A stretch of 64,000 bases of DNA from Pseudarthrobacter sp. C4D7 (GTDB lineage: Bacteria > Actinomycetota > Actinomycetes > Actinomycetales > Micrococcaceae): NCBI RefSeq assembly GCF_013359725.1, contig NZ_JABFMW010000010.1, forward strand, positions 55,671 through 119,670, written 5' to 3'. A program made the position numbers and the translations under genes. The notes beneath the pieces were generated by a model. The model worked only from the letters and a program-made list of their open reading frames with translations. It had not been told where the DNA came from and ran no database searches. This document shows, one piece after another, positions 25,327 through 35,076 of the stretch. Numbering within the stretch: the first letter of the stretch is position 1; each line of letters begins with the position of its first letter.

Positions 25327-27066
25327 ATGTGCAGAACCTTCACGCAGACGGAGGTCGTAGATTTCTGTGCTGGGGGAAGCTTGGTCATCCAGGAACAGCA
25401 GGGTGCCGCAGACGCTGCGGACCGTGCACGCAGGGGGCCCATACAGCCTGTTGTGTCCGACCGTCTCGATGGGTTGTTCGGAGGTCTCAGCGCCCGCAAG
25501 CGCATAGTGGCCAGCCAGATGCCCGTCACCTTGACCATTGCGCTGGTGGTCACCGCAGCGGCGGTCTTCAGCCCGGAGACGCTGGCCAGCACATATTTTC
25601 TTGCAGCACTGCTGCTCCACGCGGCGATCGCGGCATTGTGCATAGCCGTTCCATGGGCCAGGCTCCCGGCGGGTGCGTTCGCCGTGATTCCGCTCCTGGA
25701 CTGCCTTGCCATCGCGTTTACCCGCGAAGCCGGCGGCCCGGCCTTCAACGTGTTGAGCATGGTGCTGGTGTTTCCTGTCGTGTGGCTCTCGGCCCAGGTC
25801 CGGCCGTATATGCCGGCCCTGGCTATCGCAGGGACCGTCCTCTGCACGGTGGTGCCACCCGTTGTCCAGGGAGCCCCTCTGGCCGGAGGCTCGATGATCC
25901 GCGTCCTTATCCTTCCCCTGGTCATGTCCGTTATCGCGGTGACCGCCCACGTTGTGGCCACCACCATCCGCCGGCACCGCGCCAGGCTTGTCGAAAACGA
26001 ACGCGACCTGGCCCGCACACTGGCTGAAAGCGTCCGGCGCCAGGCGCTGCTGGACGCGGTGCTGAAAGCCGTTGGCGTGGGCGTCTGGGTGGTGGACACC
26101 CGGGGCCACACGGTGCTGGCCAACAGGGCGATGCGCACCGACCCCGCCCTCGACGGTGTCATGGACCCGGCCGGCCGGCACGGCCTGATGCTGGCCGACC
26201 GGCTGACACCTGTGCCCTCCGGCATGGCCCCCTTGGCCCGCGCTGCAGCCGGGGAAGTCTTTGTGGACGAGTTGTATTGGGCGGGCCCGGCAGACCGCCA
26301 ACGTGCCTACTCCGTGAGTTCGCACGGCTTTCCACCCGCCGGCGGCCAGGCGGGCGGCGCCGTCATCACTTTCGTGGACGTGACCAGCCTGGTGAGCGCG
26401 CTGGCGGCCAAGGACAACTTTGTCGCCACTGTCTCGCATGAGCTGCGGACACCGCTGACGTCCATTCTGGGTTACCTGGAACTGGTCCTGGAAGAACCCG
26501 GGCATGAGGACATCCAGGGTGAGCTCCTGGTGGTGCGGCGGAATGCGGAACACCTGCTGGGCCTGGTCAATGACCTGATCGCCGTCGCATCCGAACGGAT
26601 GGACCTGTCCCTGGAAGAGACGGACCTTGCCCGGCTGCTGGCACTGGAGGTGGATGCCGTCCTGCCCAAGGCGGCCGGCCATGGGCTGCAGCTGGTCCTT
26701 GAGGTGGAGCAGCCGCTGCCTGCCAGGGTGGACCCGGAGCGAATCAGCCAGGTGGTCCGCAACCTGCTCTCGAACGCCATCAAGTATTCCCCCAGCGGCG
26801 GGTTGATTACTGCCGGCGCCGTCAGGACCGACGCAGGCCTGGTCTGCTCCGTTTCCGACACCGGCGTGGGGATGACGGCGGAAGAGCAGGAGCAGGCGTT
26901 CACCAAGTTTTTCCGCTCGGCACGGTCGCGGGAAACAGCCATTCCCGGCGCGGGTTTGGGGCTTCCCGTCAGCAAGACCATCGTGGAAGGCCACGGCGGA
27001 TCCATCAGCCTGGCCAGCGAGCCCGGCGTTGGCACCACGGCCACTTTTATCCTGCCGGTTGCCTGA
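25327..27066 (+). CDS. Membrane sensor histidine kinase (orphan)
   Basis: 579 aa. There are about five to six hydrophobic helices at residues 65-215, then a short cytoplasmic linker and a PAS-like segment (about 235-355). The kinase core follows: H-box with H371 (V-S-H-E-L-R-T-P-L), N-box (R-N-L-L-S-N-A-I-K-Y), G1 (D-T-G-V-G-M) and G2 (G-A-G-L-G-L-P-V-S). It should autophosphorylate on H371. No response regulator gene lies nearby. The start is uncertain: ATG 25327 has no ribosome site, and TTG 25381 just after GGGGGAAG is an alternative. Confidence 0.9.
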   Translation: MCRTFTQTEVVDFCAGGSLVIQEQQGAADAADRARRGPIQPVVSDRLDGLFGGLSARKRIVASQMPVTLTIALVVTAAAVFSPETLASTYFLAALLLHAAIAALCIAVPWARLPAGAFAVIPLLDCLAIAFTREAGGPAFNVLSMVLVFPVVWLSAQVRPYMPALAIAGTVLCTVVPPVVQGAPLAGGSMIRVLILPLVMSVIAVTAHVVATTIRRHRARLVENERDLARTLAESVRRQALLDAVLKAVGVGVWVVDTRGHTVLANRAMRTDPALDGVMDPAGRHGLMLADRLTPVPSGMAPLARAAAGEVFVDELYWAGPADRQRAYSVSSHGFPPAGGQAGGAVITFVDVTSLVSALAAKDNFVATVSHELRTPLTSILGYLELVLEEPGHEDIQGELLVVRRNAEHLLGLVNDLIAVASERMDLSLEETDLARLLALEVDAVLPKAAGHGLQLVLEVEQPLPARVDPERISQVVRNLLSNAIKYSPSGGLITAGAVRTDAGLVCSVSDTGVGMTAEEQEQAFTKFFRSARSRETAIPGAGLGLPVSKTIVEGHGGSISLASEPGVGTTATFILPVA

Positions 27067-27143
27067 GGCTCCCAGTGCCGCCGGGATCCGGGGCGGCAGA
27101 GTTGAGGGGCGGCCGAGGTGCGGGGCGGTTGAGATGCGGCCTG

Positions 27144-27383
27144 TCAGGAAGCGGGGCCGGCCAGCATCCGGGAAACGTCGCTGCGCAGCACCAGGAGCGG
27201 GCCGCCTGTGGCGCTGACGTTGCCGTTGGCCACGTAGTAACCGCGTGCAGCCCCGGTTCCTCCTGCCGCACGGTCCAGGGCATCCACCAGATGCCGGGGC
27301 AGGTGGCCCTGCGGACCCAGGCTGCGGAGCTCATCCACTTCTTCCGGCGTGAGCCGTCCCAAAACCTCAGCAATGTTGGCCAT
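27144..27383 (-). CDS. Small hypothetical protein
   Basis: 79 aa, unknown function. It opens M-A-N-I-A-E-V-L-G-R-L-T-P-E-E-V-D-E-L, a likely amphipathic helix, and has a Gly-rich middle and G-G-P-L-L-V-L-R-S-D-V-S-R-M-L near the end. AAGGAG stands 7 nt before ATG 27383, which supports real translation and this start over one nine codons upstream. It is antisense to and convergent with the histidine kinase gene. No motif is recognised. Confidence 0.65.
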   Translation of the reverse strand: MANIAEVLGRLTPEEVDELRSLGPQGHLPRHLVDALDRAAGGTGAARGYYVANGNVSATGGPLLVLRSDVSRMLAGPAS

Positions 27384-27503
27384 GAGTGCTCCTTTCGAGC
27401 GGAGTGCCATGCAGGGTGCCTGAAGGAATAACCTAGAGCAGCGCCGTGAACTCCACGTTAACGGCGGAAGTCACCTGCAATTTCCTGATGATCCGGAGGC
27501 TAA

Positions 27504-27992
27504 ATGCCCATTCGAAGCGCCGGCATCCTGCTGTACCGGGAGGCCACGGGAGCGCGCGCCGGCGCCCCGGCCGGGCCGGAGGTGTGGATCGCGCACATGG
27601 GCGGCCCTTTTTGGGCGCGCAAGGATGCGCATGCGTGGTCGATCCCCAAGGGTGAGTATGCCGACGGCGAGGACCCGTTCGCCGCCGCGCTGCGGGAGTT
27701 TGAAGAAGAGATGGGAACTGCCGCCCCGGACGCTGACTACCGGCTGCTGGGCGAATTCCGGCAGTCATCGGGAAAGCTGATCACGGCCTACGCGGCGCAG
27801 GCCGTATTCGCTCCGGGGGTGATCAGCAGCAACACTTTTCCCCTGGAATGGCCCAAAGGGTCCGGGCGGATCCAGCACTTTCCTGAAGTCGACCAAGCCC
27901 GGTGGTTCCCTGAGCAGGAGGCCCGGCTCAAACTCGTGAAAGGCCAGCTGCCCATCCTCGATGCCCTGCTCAAGGACCTTGAGGCAGCATAG
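27504..27992 (+). CDS. Nudix hydrolase
   Basis: 162 aa. The Nudix box is complete (G-x5-E-x7-R-E-x2-E-E-x-G: G-E-Y-A-D-G-E-D ... R-E-F-E-E-E-M-G, about 50-72). It should hydrolyse a nucleoside diphosphate linked to another moiety, in a magnesium-dependent reaction. The P-K-G-E start of the box and the F-P-L-E-W-P-K-G-S-G loop resemble the bacterial subgroup that acts on small phosphorylated metabolites, but the substrate cannot be read from sequence. GGAGG lies 8 nt before ATG. Confidence 0.9.
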   Translation: MPIRSAGILLYREATGARAGAPAGPEVWIAHMGGPFWARKDAHAWSIPKGEYADGEDPFAAALREFEEEMGTAAPDADYRLLGEFRQSSGKLITAYAAQAVFAPGVISSNTFPLEWPKGSGRIQHFPEVDQARWFPEQEARLKLVKGQLPILDALLKDLEAA

Positions 27993-28081
27993 GGACGGTC
28001 ACCGGGGCCTGGCCCGCCACCGCGGGACGTAGGATTCCTGCCGAGGCCACAAACCTCCTTTGTTGATACCGGGAAGGCATC

Positions 28082-28966
28082 ATGTTTACTTTCGACCAGT
28101 TGGCCGGCTTCATCGCGGTAGCGGAGGAGCTGCATTTCGGCAGGGCGGCGGAACGCCTGAACATGACGCAGCCTCCCTTGAGCCGCCAGATCCAGAAGCT
28201 GGAGAAGATCGTCGGGGCCGAGTTGCTGGAACGGGACAACCGGAAGGTGGAACTCACTTCCGCCGGCAGGACGTTCCTGGACGAGGCGCGCCGGCTCATG
28301 GCCCTCGCCGAGCGCGCCCCGGCCACGGCCCGCCGGATCGCATCCGGGAGGTCGGGAGTCCTGCGCATCGGGTTCACGGCAGCAAGCGGCTTCAGCATCC
28401 TGGGACCGGTGCTTGACGAACTGTCACGCATCATCCCGGACGTCGACATTGAGCTCCAGGAACTGGTTACGGGCGAGCAACTGGCAGGCCTCCTGACCGG
28501 GGAGCTGGACCTTGGCCTCGCCCGGCCACCCTTCGACCTATCCACGTTCGACTCGCGCCTTCTCCACCGTGAATCGATGATGCTCGCAGTTCCCGACGGA
28601 CACCCGCTCACGCTGCTGGGCCGGCCGGTCGCCGCAGACGATCTCCGCGACGAGCCGCTGATCATGCACTCCCCCACCCAGGCCCGGTACTTCTACGACC
28701 TCGTGGTCCGCATGTTCCCCGTCCGGCACGCCAACGTGGTGCACACCGTCAGCCAAATCCTGACCATGGTGTCGCTGGTGGCGGCGAACCGCGGACTGGC
28801 GTTCATTCCAGAGTCGGCCACCATCCTGGGTATCCACGGTGTGCGATTCCTTCCCCTGGAGGGCGGCAGCCACCAGCCGGTGGAACTGCACGCCCTGTGG
28901 AACCGCAGGATCACCAACCCTGCGCTCTCCCGCCTCCTCCGTGAGCTGGACTTCGCCACGAAGTGA
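28082..28966 (+). CDS. LysR-family transcriptional regulator
   Basis: 294 aa. The N-terminal winged helix-turn-helix ([21 protein letters not shown], about 18-38) is classical LysR. The effector domain spans about 90-290. GGAAGG precedes ATG. It stands 121 nt upstream of, and co-directional with, two D-glucarate/galactarate catabolic genes, so it most likely controls them in response to an aldarate or a pathway intermediate. That role is inferred from position. Confidence 0.92.
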   Translation: MFTFDQLAGFIAVAEELHFGRAAERLNMTQPPLSRQIQKLEKIVGAELLERDNRKVELTSAGRTFLDEARRLMALAERAPATARRIASGRSGVLRIGFTAASGFSILGPVLDELSRIIPDVDIELQELVTGEQLAGLLTGELDLGLARPPFDLSTFDSRLLHRESMMLAVPDGHPLTLLGRPVAADDLRDEPLIMHSPTQARYFYDLVVRMFPVRHANVVHTVSQILTMVSLVAANRGLAFIPESATILGIHGVRFLPLEGGSHQPVELHALWNRRITNPALSRLLRELDFATK

Positions 28967-29087
28967 GCCATGCCGCCAAGGTATCAAAGTATCCATAAAT
29001 ACTCTTGGACAGGCATCACTATCGGTTCCTAGGCTGGGTGGAAAGCACCCATCCCGCCGCCCGCGGCACATAATCCGGAGGAACCCC

Positions 29088-30002
29088 GTGGCAAAGTACA
29101 CACCCCAGGAACTGGCGCACACGCTTAAAGAAGGACTCCTGTCCTTTCCGGTCACTTCCTTCGATGCAAACCTGCAGTTCGATGAGGAGAACTACCGCAA
29201 ACACCTCGCGTGGCAGGCAAGCTTTCCGGTAGCCGGCCTCTTCGCAGCAGGCGGCACCGGCGAAGGCTTCTCCCTCACCCCCGCAGAATCCGAACGGGTG
29301 GTGCGCGCCGCCGTCGACGAAGTGGGAGCCCGGGTTCCCGTACTGGCCTCCGCCGGCGGATCCACCGCCCAGGCCATCGAAAACGCCAAGGCCGCCGAAG
29401 CCGCCGGCGCCGAGGGCATCCTGCTTCTGCCGCCATACCTGACCGAAGCGGACCAGGCCGGGCTGGCGGAGCACGTCAGCGCAGTCTGCCGCGCAACGTC
29501 ACTGGGCGTCATCATCTACAACCGCGCCAACGCCATCTACAAGGACACCACCGTGGCAGCCCTGGCGGAGCGGCACCAGAACCTGATCGGCTTCAAGGAC
29601 GGCGTGGGCGACCTCGAACACGACGCCCGGGTCTACGCCAAGCTCGGAGACCGGCTCTTCTACCTGGGCGGCCTTCCCACCGCCGAAACGTTCGCCCTGC
29701 CGTTGCTGCAACTGGGCATGAGCACCTACTCCAGCGCGATGTACAACTTCGTCCCGCAGTTTGCGCTGGACTTCTACCAGGACGTCCGCAACAACGACCG
29801 TGCAGCCGTCAACCGGAAACTCAACGACTTCGTCATCCCGTACCTGGACATCCGTGACCGCGTGAAAGGCTACTCGGTGTCCATCGTCAAGGGCGGCCTG
29901 GATGCCATCGGCCGCTCGGCCGGACCCGTACGCACGCCGCTGCAGAACCTGGCCCCGCAGGACCTCTCCGACCTTAAGGCCCTGATTGCCACCATTTCCT
30001 GA
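29088..30002 (+). CDS. kdgD: 5-dehydro-4-deoxyglucarate dehydratase
   Basis: 304 aa, DHDPS/NAL-type (beta/alpha)8 barrel. It converts 5-dehydro-4-deoxy-D-glucarate to 2-oxoglutarate semialdehyde with loss of water and CO2. The Schiff-base Lys is K170 ([10 protein letters not shown]) and the catalytic Tyr is Y144 (V-I-I-Y-N-R). G-G-T-G-E-G-F-S at about 55-62 is the substrate carboxylate loop, with the KdgD-type G-E-G-F. It starts at GTG, with GGAGG 6 nt upstream. The next gene oxidises its product. Confidence 0.95.
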   Translation: MAKYTPQELAHTLKEGLLSFPVTSFDANLQFDEENYRKHLAWQASFPVAGLFAAGGTGEGFSLTPAESERVVRAAVDEVGARVPVLASAGGSTAQAIENAKAAEAAGAEGILLLPPYLTEADQAGLAEHVSAVCRATSLGVIIYNRANAIYKDTTVAALAERHQNLIGFKDGVGDLEHDARVYAKLGDRLFYLGGLPTAETFALPLLQLGMSTYSSAMYNFVPQFALDFYQDVRNNDRAAVNRKLNDFVIPYLDIRDRVKGYSVSIVKGGLDAIGRSAGPVRTPLQNLAPQDLSDLKALIATIS

Positions 30003-30040
30003 CCGTCAGCCAACCACCAATCCCACCACTGGAGGAATCC

Positions 30041-31639
30041 TTGAACCTCACCGGACATTCACTCATCGCCGGCCAGACGGTTGACGGCAAAGGCAAGACC
30101 GCCAACGGTTTCAACCCGGCCACCGGCCAGCCCCTGGAGCCGGCCTATTCACTGCTCACCAACGCACAGCTTCAGGCCGCCACATCCGCAGCCAAGGAGG
30201 CATTCCCGTCCTTCAGCAACCTGGACCCTGAAACACACGCCACGTTCCTTGAAGCCATTGCGGAGAACATCGACGCCATCGGCGGGGAACTGATCACCCG
30301 CGCCGTGCAGGAAACCGGATTGCCCGCGGCCCGGCTTCAGGGTGAGCGTGCCCGCACCACCGGCCAGTTGCGGCTGTTCGCCGGCGTGGTCCGGCAAGGC
30401 GATTTCCGCGGCGTCCGGATCGACCCCGCACAGCCTGGCCGTACCCCGCTCCCCCGGGCCGACATCCGCCAGCGCCAGATCCCACTGGGTCCCGTGGCAG
30501 TGTTCGGCGCCAGCAACTTCCCGCTGGCCTTTTCGACGGCGGGCGGAGACACGGCCTCGGCCCTCGCCGCTGGCTGCCCGGTGGTCTTCAAAGCCCACAA
30601 CGCCCATCCCGGCACCAGCGAACTCGTTGGCCACGCGGTCACCCAGGCCGTCGCGGACGCGGGCCTGCACCCCGGTGTCTTCTCGCTGGTTTACGGTCCC
30701 GGCGCCGACATTGGCCAGGCACTGGTTGCCGACCCCGCCATTAAGGCCGTAGGTTTCACCGGCTCCCGGAACGCCGGCACCGCCCTGATGCGTACTGCCG
30801 CCGCCCGTCCGGAACCCATCCCCGTCTACGCTGAAATGTCCTCCGTTAACCCTGTCTTCGTCTTCGAAGGGGCGTTGAGGGGCGACGTCGACGCCCTGGC
30901 ACAGCAGTACGTCACCTCCGTGACGGGCAGTTCGGGCCAGCTCTGCACCTCGCCGGGCCTGCTGTTCGCGCCCGCAGGTGAGGCCGGGGACAAACTCGCT
31001 GCCGCCGTCGGACGCGCCGTCTCCGCCAGCGCCGGGCAGACAATGCTCACCGAGGGCATCGCCGCGTCCTGGAACACCGGAACGGAAGCGCTCGGTTCGG
31101 CTGCCGGCGTCGAACTGATCGGCCAGGGCACGCCGGGCCCGACGGAAAACGCCCCCGCCCCGGCCATCTTCGGCACCGGAGTGGAGCAGTTCACCACCAA
31201 CGACGTCCTGCACCAGGAGATCTTCGGCGCCGCGTCCCTGGTGATCCGCTACGCCGGCATCGAGGACCTGCTGCAGGCGGCTTCCCGGATCGAGGGCCAG
31301 CTCACCGCCACCCTGCAGCTCACGGAAACTGACTATCCGGAGGCGGCACGGCTGCTGCCTGTCCTCGAACAGAAGGTGGGGCGCATTCTGGTCAACGGGT
31401 GGCCCACGGGGGTGGAAGTAGGTCACGCCATGGTCCACGGCGGCCCCTTCCCCGCCACGTCTGACAGCCGCACCACGTCCGTGGGCACCCTGGCCATCAA
31501 CCGCTTCCTGCGTCCGGTGGCCTACCAGGACCTGCCCCAGGAACTGCTCCCGGAGCCGTTGCAGGACGCCAATCCCTGGCATTTGAACCGGCGGATCGAC
31601 GGCACGGTTGTTCCGGCCGCGGAGGCGCCCAGCGCGTAA
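30041..31639 (+). CDS. 2-oxoglutarate semialdehyde dehydrogenase (aldehyde dehydrogenase)
   Basis: 532 aa. It belongs to the aldehyde dehydrogenase subfamily that oxidises 2-oxoglutarate semialdehyde to 2-oxoglutarate with NAD(P)+. The catalytic Cys is C302 (S-G-Q-L-C-T-S-P-G), the general base Glu is E265 (V-Y-A-E-M-S-S-V-N-P) and N159 lies in F-G-A-S-N-F-P. It starts at TTG, 10 nt after GGAGG. It sits 38 nt behind kdgD, so the two enzymes finish D-glucarate/galactarate breakdown into the TCA cycle. The first-step aldarate dehydratase is not in this window. Confidence 0.93.
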   Translation: MNLTGHSLIAGQTVDGKGKTANGFNPATGQPLEPAYSLLTNAQLQAATSAAKEAFPSFSNLDPETHATFLEAIAENIDAIGGELITRAVQETGLPAARLQGERARTTGQLRLFAGVVRQGDFRGVRIDPAQPGRTPLPRADIRQRQIPLGPVAVFGASNFPLAFSTAGGDTASALAAGCPVVFKAHNAHPGTSELVGHAVTQAVADAGLHPGVFSLVYGPGADIGQALVADPAIKAVGFTGSRNAGTALMRTAAARPEPIPVYAEMSSVNPVFVFEGALRGDVDALAQQYVTSVTGSSGQLCTSPGLLFAPAGEAGDKLAAAVGRAVSASAGQTMLTEGIAASWNTGTEALGSAAGVELIGQGTPGPTENAPAPAIFGTGVEQFTTNDVLHQEIFGAASLVIRYAGIEDLLQAASRIEGQLTATLQLTETDYPEAARLLPVLEQKVGRILVNGWPTGVEVGHAMVHGGPFPATSDSRTTSVGTLAINRFLRPVAYQDLPQELLPEPLQDANPWHLNRRIDGTVVPAAEAPSA

Positions 31640-31654
31640 CCGCGGGGCCCGGAA

Positions 31655-32884
31655 CTAGGCGCCCGTAAGCACCAGGGCCACGCTGTGGCCGCCGAAGCCG
31701 AAGGCATTCACCAGTCCTGCAGGGGCATACCCGGACGGAAGCTGGTGGGTGCTTTCGGTGACGACGTTCAGGTCCACCTCCGGGTCCAGCGCCTCCACGT
31801 TCAGCGTCCCCGGCAGCTGTCCGGTGCGCAGGGCTTCAAGGACAACCACGGCGGCCAGCGCACCGGCACCGCCCAGCAGGTGTCCAGTGTGGCCCTTGGT
31901 CGAGGTGACAGGGACGTCTGCCCCGAAGACGGCGTTGATGGCCTGGCCTTCCAGCCGGTCGCCCACGGGAGTGGAGGTGGCGTGGGCGTGCACGAAGCCG
32001 ATGTCTGCCGGCTGCATGTTCGCTGAATCCAGCGCCTTCTGCATGACGCGGCGCTGCATCGCAGGATCTGCCGCCACGATGTCGTTCGCATCGGACGTCA
32101 CCGCTCCCCCGGCCACGGCACCAAGCGTTGCGGCGCCGCGGGCACGTGCGTGCTCCTCGCTCTCCAGCACCACCACCGCGGCGCCCTCTGCGAGCACAAA
32201 CCCGTCCCGGCCGCCGTCGAACGGGCGTGCGGCCCGCTGCGGGTCATCCGAACGGGTGGACAATGCACGGATCTGGGCAAAACCGCTGATCACCAGGTCG
32301 TTGACGGAGGCATCCACGCCGCCGGCAATTACGACGTCGGCAGCACCGGAGCGGATCAGCTCGGCTGCCTGGACAATCGCCTCGGCCCCCGAGGCGCAGG
32401 CGCTGACCGGAGTCCGGGCGCCACCGCGTGCGCCGAGGTCGATGGATACCCAGGCGGCGGGACCGTTGACCATGAGCCTGGTGAGGGTGTGCGGGGAAAC
32501 CTTGCGCGGCCCGGATTCGTTCAGCGTGCGGTCCTGCTCGATGGTGGAGCCAAGGCCGCCGTAGGCCGAACCGATCACCACGGCGAAGCGCTCCGGATCA
32601 ACCTCGGGGCTTCCCGCCTGCGCCCATGCCTCCCGGGCCGCCACCAGCGCCAGTTGGCCGCAGCGGTCCATCCGCTTCATTTCGCGGGTGCTGAGGTGCT
32701 CCGAAAGATCCGCGGTGACCTGCCCGGCGATCCTGACCGGCAGTTGCTCCGCCCAATCCTGGTGCAGCGCGGTGATGCCTGAGCGGCCCCCGAGCAGGGC
32801 CTCCCAGGTCTCCTTGACCGTGGTGCCGAGCGGGTTGATGGTACCGGTGCCGGTCACCACGGCGCGGAGTGCAGGAGTGTTCAC
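31655..32884 (-). CDS. fabF: 3-oxoacyl-ACP synthase II (FabF-type)
   Basis: 409 aa. It condenses malonyl-ACP with acyl-ACP in type II fatty acid synthesis. The triad is present: nucleophile C163 (V-S-A-C-A-S-G-A), H301 (H-A-H-A-T-S-T) and H335 (T-G-H-L-L-G-G-A-G), with K330. It starts at GTG. It stands alone, not in a fabD-fabH-acpP cluster, and follows the RF3 gene by 8 nt on the same strand. It may therefore be a paralogue with a special role rather than the main housekeeping enzyme. Confidence 0.9.
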   Translation of the reverse strand: MNTPALRAVVTGTGTINPLGTTVKETWEALLGGRSGITALHQDWAEQLPVRIAGQVTADLSEHLSTREMKRMDRCGQLALVAAREAWAQAGSPEVDPERFAVVIGSAYGGLGSTIEQDRTLNESGPRKVSPHTLTRLMVNGPAAWVSIDLGARGGARTPVSACASGAEAIVQAAELIRSGAADVVIAGGVDASVNDLVISGFAQIRALSTRSDDPQRAARPFDGGRDGFVLAEGAAVVVLESEEHARARGAATLGAVAGGAVTSDANDIVAADPAMQRRVMQKALDSANMQPADIGFVHAHATSTPVGDRLEGQAINAVFGADVPVTSTKGHTGHLLGGAGALAAVVVLEALRTGQLPGTLNVEALDPEVDLNVVTESTHQLPSGYAPAGLVNAFGFGGHSVALVLTGA

Positions 32885-32892
32885 GGACGCCC

Positions 32893-34506
32893 TTACTTCG
32901 CCGGGGTGTGTGTGCCGATGGGCACGAGAGTCAGGTCCGGGTGGTTCTTCTCGATCCGGCGGAGCGCCCAGACGTCGTTGAACAAGGCGAGGTATTCGCC
33001 GTCGGACCGCAAAAGCACCTCCGCGCCCGGGACGTTGGCCAGCGCGGGCATGGCGTCCGCCGTCGAAATCCTGGCCAACGAGTAGGGCAGGCGTTCCAGG
33101 CGCATGGGGGCGCTGAAGTCGTGCGCCATGCGGTCCTCCACCACTTCGAACTGCATGGGCCCGACGGCGGCAAGCACGGGCGCCTGGTCACCGCGGACGT
33201 CGGAGCGGAGCACCTGGATGACGCCCTCGTGCTCAAGCTGCTCGATGCCGCGGCGGAACTGCTTGAACTTGCTGGGGTCCTTGGACCGCGCCACCTGGAA
33301 GTGTTCGGGGGCGAACAGCGGGATGGCCGGGTATTCCACCGGGTCCTCGAGGAACAGGCTGTCACCTACGCGCAGGGAGGACGCGTTGACCAGGCCCACC
33401 ACGTCGCCGGGGTACGCCTCATCGATGACTTCGCGTTCCCGCCCGAACACCTGCTGGGCGTATTTGGTGGCGAAGGATTTTCCGGTGCGGGTCTGGGTCA
33501 CCACCATGCCGCGCTCGAACACGCCGGAGCAGACGCGGATGAAGGCCACGTGGTCACGGTGCGCCTTGTTCATGCCCGCCTGCACTTTGAAGACGAAGCC
33601 GGAGAACGGCGACTCCACCGGGCGGGGTGCGCCGTCCACGTCGGGGCGGGGAGCCGCGGGAGGGGCGAAGTCCACCAGGGCGTCCAGCAGCTCCTTGACG
33701 CCGAAGTTCAGTGCGGCGGAGCTGAACAGGATGGGGGTGGCCTTGCCGGCGTGGAAGGCGTCCACGTCAAATTCGAGGTTGGACTCGACCACCAGGCCTG
33801 CCTCATCCACAGCGTCGGACCAGTTGCTTCCCTGGCTCTCGGCGGCTTCCTCAGGCGTGAAGTACTCGGTGAGGGCGATCTGGGCGCCGGCGTTGTTGCG
33901 CTGGAAGCGGGCGAAGCGGTCGTTCCGCAGGTCCCAGACGCCCCGGAAGTCGCCGGAGATGCCCACGGCCCAGGTCAGCGGCATGGGCTGCAGTCCGGTG
34001 CGTTCGGTGATCTCGTCCATCAGCGCCAGGGCGTCCAGGCCGGGGCGGTCCCACTTGTTGATGACAGTGATGATGGGCAGGTTCCGCTGCTTGCAGACCT
34101 CGAAAAGCTTCATGGTCTGGGTTTCCAGGCCCTTGGCGGCGTCCACCAGCATCACTGCGCAGTCCACGGCCGCCAGCACGCGGTAGGTATCTTCGGAGAA
34201 GTCGGCGTGGCCGGGGGTGTCCAGGAGGTTGATGACCGTGTCCCGGTAGGAGAACTGGAGGGCAGCGGAGCTGATGGAGATGCCGCGGTCCTTCTCCATC
34301 TGCATCCAGTCCGAGACCGTTTCCTTGCGGTTGGCCTTGCCGCTGGAGGCACCGGCGGTGCCGATCACCTTTGCATGCAGGGCGAGTGCCTCGGTGAGCG
34401 TGGACTTGCCCGCGTCAGGGTGGGAAATTACCGCAAAGGTCCTGCGGCGGCCCGCCTCCTTATGAATCTCGGAGATCCGGGCGGGGGTCAGGACATCTTG
34501 GGACAC
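32893..34506 (-). CDS. prfC: Peptide chain release factor 3
   Basis: 537 aa translational GTPase. RF3 removes RF1/RF2 from the ribosome after termination. The GTPase motifs are G1 S-H-P-D-A-G-K-S-T (about 28-36), G3 D-T-P-G-H-A-D-F and G4 N-K-W-D-R. The C-terminal half has the RF3-specific domains 2 and 3 (G-P-M-Q-F-E-V-V near 430). GTG 34506 gives the family N-terminus. An extended upstream frame looks non-coding. The ribosome site is weak. Confidence 0.95.
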   Translation of the reverse strand: MSQDVLTPARISEIHKEAGRRRTFAVISHPDAGKSTLTEALALHAKVIGTAGASSGKANRKETVSDWMQMEKDRGISISSAALQFSYRDTVINLLDTPGHADFSEDTYRVLAAVDCAVMLVDAAKGLETQTMKLFEVCKQRNLPIITVINKWDRPGLDALALMDEITERTGLQPMPLTWAVGISGDFRGVWDLRNDRFARFQRNNAGAQIALTEYFTPEEAAESQGSNWSDAVDEAGLVVESNLEFDVDAFHAGKATPILFSSAALNFGVKELLDALVDFAPPAAPRPDVDGAPRPVESPFSGFVFKVQAGMNKAHRDHVAFIRVCSGVFERGMVVTQTRTGKSFATKYAQQVFGREREVIDEAYPGDVVGLVNASSLRVGDSLFLEDPVEYPAIPLFAPEHFQVARSKDPSKFKQFRRGIEQLEHEGVIQVLRSDVRGDQAPVLAAVGPMQFEVVEDRMAHDFSAPMRLERLPYSLARISTADAMPALANVPGAEVLLRSDGEYLALFNDVWALRRIEKNHPDLTLVPIGTHTPAK

Positions 34507-34703
34507 GGTGCTACTTTCGCTGCGGTTGTGGCTGCCCAGGGGCCTTTCGGGTTCTGCGCTGCGACTCGAGGGCGGGGAAACGGGGTTGGCGAACGGCCAA
34601 AGTACAAGTTTATCGCAGGGCCGCAAACCTTTACCGGCCGCGCTTAACGCGGGCGAAACCGGGCGTTCAAAGCTGCGAAATGCCTGGCGGCTAGCTTGGG
34701 GGC

Positions 34704-34979
34704 ATGATCAATGGCGCCATCTTCTCCGGCAACCTCTTCTTCGATCCGCTGGCCGGCAACCTGGCCACCGCGGCGGGGACTGCATCGGGCACGCCGCAGG
34801 GCACCGCGCAGGGCACCGGCCCCGGCACCGCCGCCGAAGGGCCGGACGGAGCTCCTCCTGTCCCGCCGCAGCGCCAGCGGGGCGTCCAGACGGCGGCGGA
34901 GCACAGGGCGCTCCGTGCCGCCTCCCTGTCCAAGGTCAGCAGGGACCTGGAGCGGATGCTCAGGGAGCGGCGGCGCTGA
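34704..34979 (+). CDS. Small hypothetical protein
   Basis: 91 aa, unknown. It opens M-I-N-G-A-I-F-S-G-N-L-F-F-D-P-L-A-G-N-L, then a low-complexity Gly/Thr/Ala/Pro stretch (about 22-55), then a basic C-terminal helix (K-V-S-R-D-L-E-R-M-L-R-E-R-R-R). TAGCTT lies 6 nt before ATG, matching the leaderless pattern of neighbouring genes. It is divergent from prfC. Confidence 0.6.
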   Translation: MINGAIFSGNLFFDPLAGNLATAAGTASGTPQGTAQGTGPGTAAEGPDGAPPVPPQRQRGVQTAAEHRALRAASLSKVSRDLERMLRERRR

Positions 34980-35076
34980 GCATCCCCGGGAGCGGGCCCA
35001 CTTCCCGGCCCGCCTGGCCCGGCGCGCCACCGCGAAGGGCGGCATGGGAGCGCCAGGTGAACGGCATGATGTGCTT

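Noticed and set aside
23857..26994. Very long minus-strand open frame opposite radA and the histidine kinase
   Set aside because: Its translation is low-complexity Gly/Gln/His-rich text of the kind produced antisense to high-GC genes, while the plus-strand genes have clear catalytic motifs.
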